From positions 467,513-531,512 of the forward strand of contig VFFE01007186.1 of NCBI GenBank assembly GCA_008921705.1: a stretch of DNA of 64,000 nucleotides. The letters run 5' to 3'. Source of the stretch: Burhinus oedicnemus (taxonomy: Eukaryota; Chordata; Aves; Charadriiformes; Burhinidae). The notes beneath the pieces were generated by a model that saw only the letters and a list, made by a program, of their open reading frames with translations, had not been told where the DNA came from and made no database searches. Each line of letters starts with the position of its first letter. Within the stretch, counting starts at the first letter, position 1. Position numbers and translations under genes: made by a program. Shown piece by piece: positions 57,824 to 64,000 of the stretch.

Positions 57824-60800
57824 ATTTGATGATTTCTAGGTTCCCTTTTGTATTATTATTTTGACAACCCAGCCAGTAACATCAATTTTTTTTTGGGTGA
57901 GAAAAAAAAAAGTCTTTTTCATGGAGAATAGCTAGAGTAAGTATTTCCTGGAAATTTCACACTGTTCTTTAAGAACTGTGACGGCAATGGTAGTCAGGAA
58001 CAACAGGAGAAGGGGCAGAAGAGAGCTGAATTAATCTCTTGAAAACTATGAAGAATTGGCAGCCGTAGAGAATGAAACTGATTGAGCTTTTCCATTCTGC
58101 TGTACTGATACATCTCATGCAGTGTGACTCAGATGATTCAGGCTACATACTCAATCTGTTTTGACAGAAATTAGATTCTTTAGAGCCACATGTATTGTGC
58201 ATGTATGAGTGAGTGAGAATGAGATGGGAATCGAGAGAGATTGTGGGCATATACACATAGCAAATACAACTTTATCTTCCCATCACTTTTGCAGTCTTAG
58301 TAAATATTGGTCATACAATTAAAATTAGTTTTGTGCAGTTGCACAGCCAGTCGCAAGTCAACTGGTGTAACGACCAGGGCTGTTGTCAGTCAATGCGCTG
58401 TTCTACCTAGAGATACTGCACACATTGTGGGCAGCAGCTCTTGGCCACTCTCTAGGCAATTAAGGTAGCCATTTTACTTCGTAGTTCTGTTTGATGGCCT
58501 TTCAAGACCAGAAAGAATAACTCTGAGACACTGTCTAACCTCAGGTGTGATACAAGACACAGAACAGCCTAAGAAGAGCCAATATCTGGACTGCTATTGT
58601 CCACAGAGACACAAAAAAGTGTTCTTCCTGATGTCCTGAGAGAAAAAGCATATGTCGTGCTTTTTCATTTCTCAAAATTCTCCACATGCAACCTTGTTTT
58701 CTTCCTCTTAACTCTGAATCCATTTATTATCTGTAATGATTTGACAAGCAAATGCAGTTTAGTGTCTGGTTTGTTTGTGAAGTGTTCATTCCCTGAATTG
58801 CTGAAACTGGCTATTTGTGTTGGGTGTTTGGTGACTGAAGTCATAAAATATTTTTTCTGCTTCCAGGCATTGGCTTGAAACTTTTACAGTAGAAATAAAA
58901 TGAATGCCAAATAATGAATTAATCTGCCTAATTTATATGTTTTATCATGATCTTATTAATAATTTACAAATACTAAGAAGATTTTGATGATGATTGTTCT
59001 GGGTAGGCACCCAGGTATATAAAGCCAGCATTAATTGATGCACTTTTTCAAAAGTGTAATTTTTCAGTGTTTTCCTACAGGAACAAGGTAGTGTAGGTTT
59101 AATTTATTTAGGTGAGCAAAATTACCACCAAACCTTTCTTATTCTTATGTGATACTATCTTTCCAACGTAGTGTCTTGTCTAATAGTCAGGATTGTATCT
59201 CTTTCAAATATAGAGTGCCTAAAGTTCTGGCGGTGGTCAAAAGATGATCTATTTAGATATATACAGTTATTTACTGCATGTATGTGGTTGCCATGATACA
59301 TCAATAATCCAATTTATCTGAGTTCTTTCACTTGATAAAAAAGAGTAAAAATAAAACCAACAGAAAAATGTGGGTTTTTTCCATACTTTCAGATCAGTCT
59401 GTCAGATTTCTATTAGCAATTATGATTTTTCAAAGGTTTTCGTCATCTCTCAAACCAGCTGAAAACACAAGTCCATTTGAATTGTTTTTCTGCATCATAT
59501 GCATGCCACACATATACAAGGTCATAATATGTTGCAGAAATTATAAATTTAAAATATCCAAAATCTATGTTGTGTGTTAGTTTTGTGTTTGGTTTTGGTA
59601 GCTTGACTTAAATTCACAAAGTATCTATTAATAAAAATGATGATTTTTTGTTCTGAAGTTCTGATTTTGTGTGAAAATCACTAGATTTCCTCTTGTTTAT
59701 TCAAAAACTATTGATAGTTGTGTGTTCTTATATTTTCTGTATAATTTATATATCTTTGGCAAAATATATAACCAGTTCCCGGGATTCTTATAACCCGGTT
59801 TAGTTCAGTTCATGTTGCAAGTTAGTTTTGGCTTTGTTTAATTGAGGAAATATTAAAGTGAAATCCTTGTCTATCACTGTCCCAGCCCCTCTTTGCCTCC
59901 CTTGAAATGTAATCCAAGGCATGTGTTTTATTGACTTGAATCTTGAGAGAAAGTGCATGTTTTGAAGGAGCAAGAATTTTGCTCTAGAAAACTTTATTTA
60001 ATGGAAAATCTAGAGGATTTTCCCTGCCTCTGGCTATTCAACACATGGTCTTCTCTTCACATCCACCTTCCACCTTTTCTCTGTCTTCAGAGAAAACCCA
60101 ATATAAGTGCAGAGAGCAGAATGAATGAAGCAGCCAGAATACAGTATCAGAATATCACTTAGAATCAGAGTTAATGCATACCAGCCTGAAACAGAAAACG
60201 GAAAACATATGGGAGATAAGGGAAAATAGTGCATAAAAATGTGCATTTATGAATTTTTGATTGGCTCCTACTTTTTATAAATTTTATAAATTTTTATAAA
60301 TTTCAGCACAACTTATATCAGCTATCATTTGTAATACAACCTTTTTAAGCTTTAGACTTTAGAGTAGAGGGATGGATCTTGGAAGCCTACTAGTGAGGCA
60401 CTTTGCTCAGTTGGGAACATTTTCCTGGACTTTATGAGGCAGATTGGCCTTGTCCCATATGACTACACACACAAAACCTGTTGACGCTTAGATGAGACTT
60501 TTTTTGCATGGTAGACAGTAGCTAACATTTTGGTTACAAGAGGTGCTATTATTCTTGATTTTGGAGTTTTGGTGGGTTTTTTTTCTTTTTTGACTTATTT
60601 TGACTTGGAGCAATAACATCTTCTGAAGAAGGAAGGCTGCATTTTGGCAGCAACTATGTCAACACAGGAAGACAAAGATAGTACTGTACCAATGTCCTCA
60701 AACAAGCTCTTCTATTCCATTTGTCAGTGAGCCATAATTTGTTGAAGCCACTTTAAAGACTTCCCATACATGCAGTTAAGCTACACTGTAGAGTAATATT

Positions 60801-63800
60801 CCAGAAATAGGAGTTATTTATCTGTCTTATTATGCCATGGTTTATGTGAGAAAGAAAGAGAATATTCTGTTAATGCTTGAGAGGTGGATGTATTGTTTGC
60901 TAGGTTGCTAGGTTGTAAGGATGACATGGAAAAAATGGCACGAATATTTTATATTTTACCAAAAAATATCCTTTCTTCATTTTTTTAAAAGAAAATGTGG
61001 GAGCCTTGCCTTTTTTTTTCACAGATACCTAGGGATCAGTTCAGCTCAGCAACTGGTATCATGCAATTCAGAACAGATGTGAAATGAGAGTGGAAAAAAA
61101 AAAAGCCAGGCAGAAGCAATGTTTAATTACAAGAAGAGCAGAAAGAAAGGAGAAGAAAACTGCCCTCAAAATGGTCATATACAATATATTTCGTATTTCA
61201 ACAAGATAAAAAATAACTGCACCATTTATAAGACACGAAAAGCTTAACATATGTAACGTAACATATTTTCTCCATTCAGACGAGTAATACTCATTTTCAG
61301 TTTACACACTGAGAATGACATAGAAAAATACTAATAGAATGTAACTAATACTTTAAAATGTTCTATATGCAATATTTTTTAAGAGGAGCATTTATTGTGA
61401 TTCTACATTTTTGGATTTAGCCATTGATGTCCTTTAGAAAAGGAAAAATATCCTCTCATCAAAGCACAGTTTGTAAAGTGCATACCGTACTCAAAATGCA
61501 AGCCAATATGTATTTTCACTGATAGCTTCAGGTCTTGTTACACAGTGCATGTTTTAAAACTGGAAATCAGCATTTGAAATTTGCTGGGAGATAGAACAGA
61601 ATTCCCAACCAACCAAAACCTGTATTTTCCAGGGTGTAACAAGGAATGCTGGGGGATCAAAGGCAAAAATATCTGCTTTGCTATTAGGAAAATTTCAAGA
61701 AATTTCAATACATGGCAGTTCCAAATCACAGGCTTCTCACATCTAAGCTAAAGAAGTCACTTTTCACTATCACTGAAAGAAAGAAAAGAATTTGGACTGT
61801 TCTGGACCTACTTACTGAGTTGGGTCGGCCGTGGGACTCATGCAAAGGCTGCTGAGCAGTGAGTGGTATGCACAAATATGTGTTCTTATGCTTCTATATT
61901 CCCTCTTGGGTGGCACATCCTTAGGCACAAAAGGAAGATTTCCATGTAAAAACTTTGGTGACTAGAAAGTCTAAAATGTCCAAGAATGGTAGAAGAGGTT
62001 ACTTGGGGTCTTTGTTAGGAAAGTAGGCACTTAAATCATATCTGTACCAGTAAGTAAGAGTGGAGAGGGACTACTCTCTGGGCTACCAGCTGGCCTAGCA
62101 CAGTTCATCTGTAGACAGCTACATTTTTTCCTCTTTCTCCAAAGAACAGTATGGCCAGATCAAAACCGCTTACTGGGTGTGTTGCTTGCAACGCGCCTTT
62201 TCCCAGACAATGGGTGGGCACTGTCTGGAAATATAGGAGTTAGCACAGGCCAAAGCTGTGGAGGCAGCGGGCTAACAGCTAGGCATTATGGGTGAGCCTT
62301 TTCTAGTCCTCTAATCTGGCTTTGACCCTCTTTTTTTTCCTTATCCAGATGTGACTTAAAATTCTACCTCAGCCATACTATGAGTACTCAAGTGTTAAAT
62401 TGCTGCTTTTCCATGATATTCACTTCTCCAACTGCTCAGACTCTGTCATGCCAGTTCTCAGGCCTGAAAAAAACTGGGGAAATGGAGGATCTTTGTGGGA
62501 AGGGCTGATGACCAGCATCTCCTGTCTTCAAGGCTTGTTTTCAGCACGTCCTGAGGGTTTCACCTACTAATTCTTGGACATCTTACAGTGTTCTACAGAG
62601 GTATCTTGTCCCACAAACCTGAAGTTTCTTTTGAAGAAGCCAGAGCATGGGGGTAGGAAGGCTGATAAGTATCAACATCTCACCCTGAAGTGGGTTAATG
62701 ACCTAAGTTCACATCCAGACAGAACTCTGAAAATCTTAGTTTCCAGGTAGCTTCACTGGCCAAAAAGAAGCAAAATGAGGACCAGCATATTAAAAATCTT
62801 GATACAGATTGCACACAAGGTTGAAAGTGGCTGCAATAAAAAAGATATGGAGTGGGAGACAATTATCTGAGAAATAGATCTCAGGTACAGGTATACTCAT
62901 GCATTCTTTAAAAATCTGGACAAGAGTTCAAATGCAATTTTGAGCCAAAGCTGAGGACTGTGAATCAGAGCAGGAAGATGATGTGTACAAACTGAGATTA
63001 GATACATAAAAATCTTCACAGAAGCCTATGATTGCATTATTTGCTTCTGCTTTCGAATAAACGTTTATTTCCTGTCTTGCTTAAGTAGACACATAGGTTT
63101 TCTCGTTTTCTTGTTACCATGTATGGTGTGCTGTTCAATACACTCCCTATAAACTGATGTACATTTTCAAATATGATTCATAAACCAAGTTACTACTCTT
63201 AGATCCATTCTATGAAGAGAAAATGCGGCTTCATACTAAACAGATCTACAGGGTTAGTGATTAGGAAGGAATATCTGTGAATATTTATCTGTTATCAGAG
63301 CCAACGTTCCTGTTTCCAACCAATAGACTATGCTCACTGACTACTTAAAAATAGAAGAACAATTACTTTATTTCTTTTATTGTTGCAAGTGTCAATATAG
63401 AAACTAAAGCATTAAAAATGTGGTGGGGGTTATAGTCAACACTGGGAAAAACACTTGCTGTTTAGAAGTTTATTTAAGAACAAAAAGTACACACATTGCC
63501 GCGTCTTCCTCTCATTAATTATTTACTGTGGATAAGAAACCTTTGTAAGCAATTAAAATTGAATTTGTAATGAAAAAAAATTGTGTTCTACAGAATGCAG
63601 TAGGCAAATGCTATTATAAAGAGATAATCACAAGCCATAGGTTATTGATAAAGGCTTCACTTTATCACCTAGCAACGTTACCCATACCTGCCACCATTGC
63701 AAACAAGCTAAGATAAAAGTTTTGTGATTCTGGGACTAATACATTGAAATTAATCTTACAATTTAAGCTGCTACTGACACTGATAAAAATTATAACCGAT

Positions 63801-64000
63801 GAGACTGAAACATACTGAAATCAAACCAAACTCTCAGCTAGATTACTCTTCTCAGGTGTCCGTTTTTGAATTTTCAGTGCTTAAAAATTTAATCTAAGTT
63901 TCCTATTTTATTAAAAACAGGTCTACGAAGAAGGAAAATAATCAGCTGACTATATTGCTTTTCAGTCTGTGATAAAGGAAAGGTAGTTGCCAAGATTTTC
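57824..64000. other. Unique DNA, no gene recognised
   Basis: About 6.2 kb of AT-rich sequence to the end of the window. It has a TTTTATAAAT repeat at 60272-60303, T-runs near 57884 and 61009, and no transposon end, RNA gene or protein domain that I recognise. Confidence 0.55.
60272..60303. repeat. TTTTATAAA tandem repeat
   Basis: Three consecutive units of TTTTATAAAT, slightly varied in length. Confidence 0.85.

Noticed and set aside
1..64000. A previously undescribed multi-gene system
   Set aside because: No set of intact, adjacent, co-oriented genes exists in the window. All recognisable coding sequence is decayed retrotransposon.

Overview
This 64 kb window reads as bird nuclear DNA. The main evidence is a set of CR1 non-LTR retrotransposons with the typical avian 3' end (ATTCTATG octamers, then a conserved 3' tail) and two long terminal repeats of the avian endogenous retrovirus type (TG...CA ends, internal TATA box, ends like AAACCACGACA). 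The rest is AT-rich, repeat-poor single-copy sequence without long reading frames. I see no host protein-coding gene, no rRNA or tRNA, no CRISPR array and no prokaryotic operon. The window looks intergenic or part of a very long intron. The species cannot be named from this sequence.

Layout. 1-7030: unique AT-rich DNA. 7031-7240: a perfect triple tandem repeat of a 70-bp unit. 7610-11205: a nested retrotransposon block in which an older CR1 (7610-7827 and 10851-11205) was split by a younger 3-kb CR1 (7828-10850) in the same orientation. The younger copy holds most of ORF2 (endonuclease plus reverse transcriptase) on the minus strand, broken by stops, frameshifts and a catalytic Asp-to-Asn change. 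11206-21500: unique DNA with faint old CR1 traces near 17.4 and 17.8 kb. 21916-22510: a minus-strand solo LTR. 22511-33367: unique DNA with an old CR1 tail near 25.9 kb. 33368-34161: a plus-strand LTR followed by a short leader-like segment and a second LTR-type terminus. 36.3-41.1 kb: about 5 kb without recognisable transposons, with two CpG-bearing patches and several homeobox/TAAT-rich stretches that look like conserved non-coding elements. 41335-41525: an old plus-strand CR1 tail. 54689-54934 and 57155-57823: two more 5'-truncated minus-strand CR1 copies. The remainder is unique DNA with simple repeats.

No genes act together here. What can be read is a history of insertions (old CR1, then a younger CR1 inside it, plus two LTRs reduced by recombination or deletion) on a background that may carry regulatory elements. 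The observations most worth checking are the nested CR1 with its chimeric reading frame, the identical 70-bp triplication, three GTTAAT motifs spaced one and two helical turns apart near 37.7 kb, a duplicated 35-bp motif at 40.1 and 40.9 kb, and the LTR remnant that keeps a leader-like stub. I found no convincing sign of an undescribed biological system.
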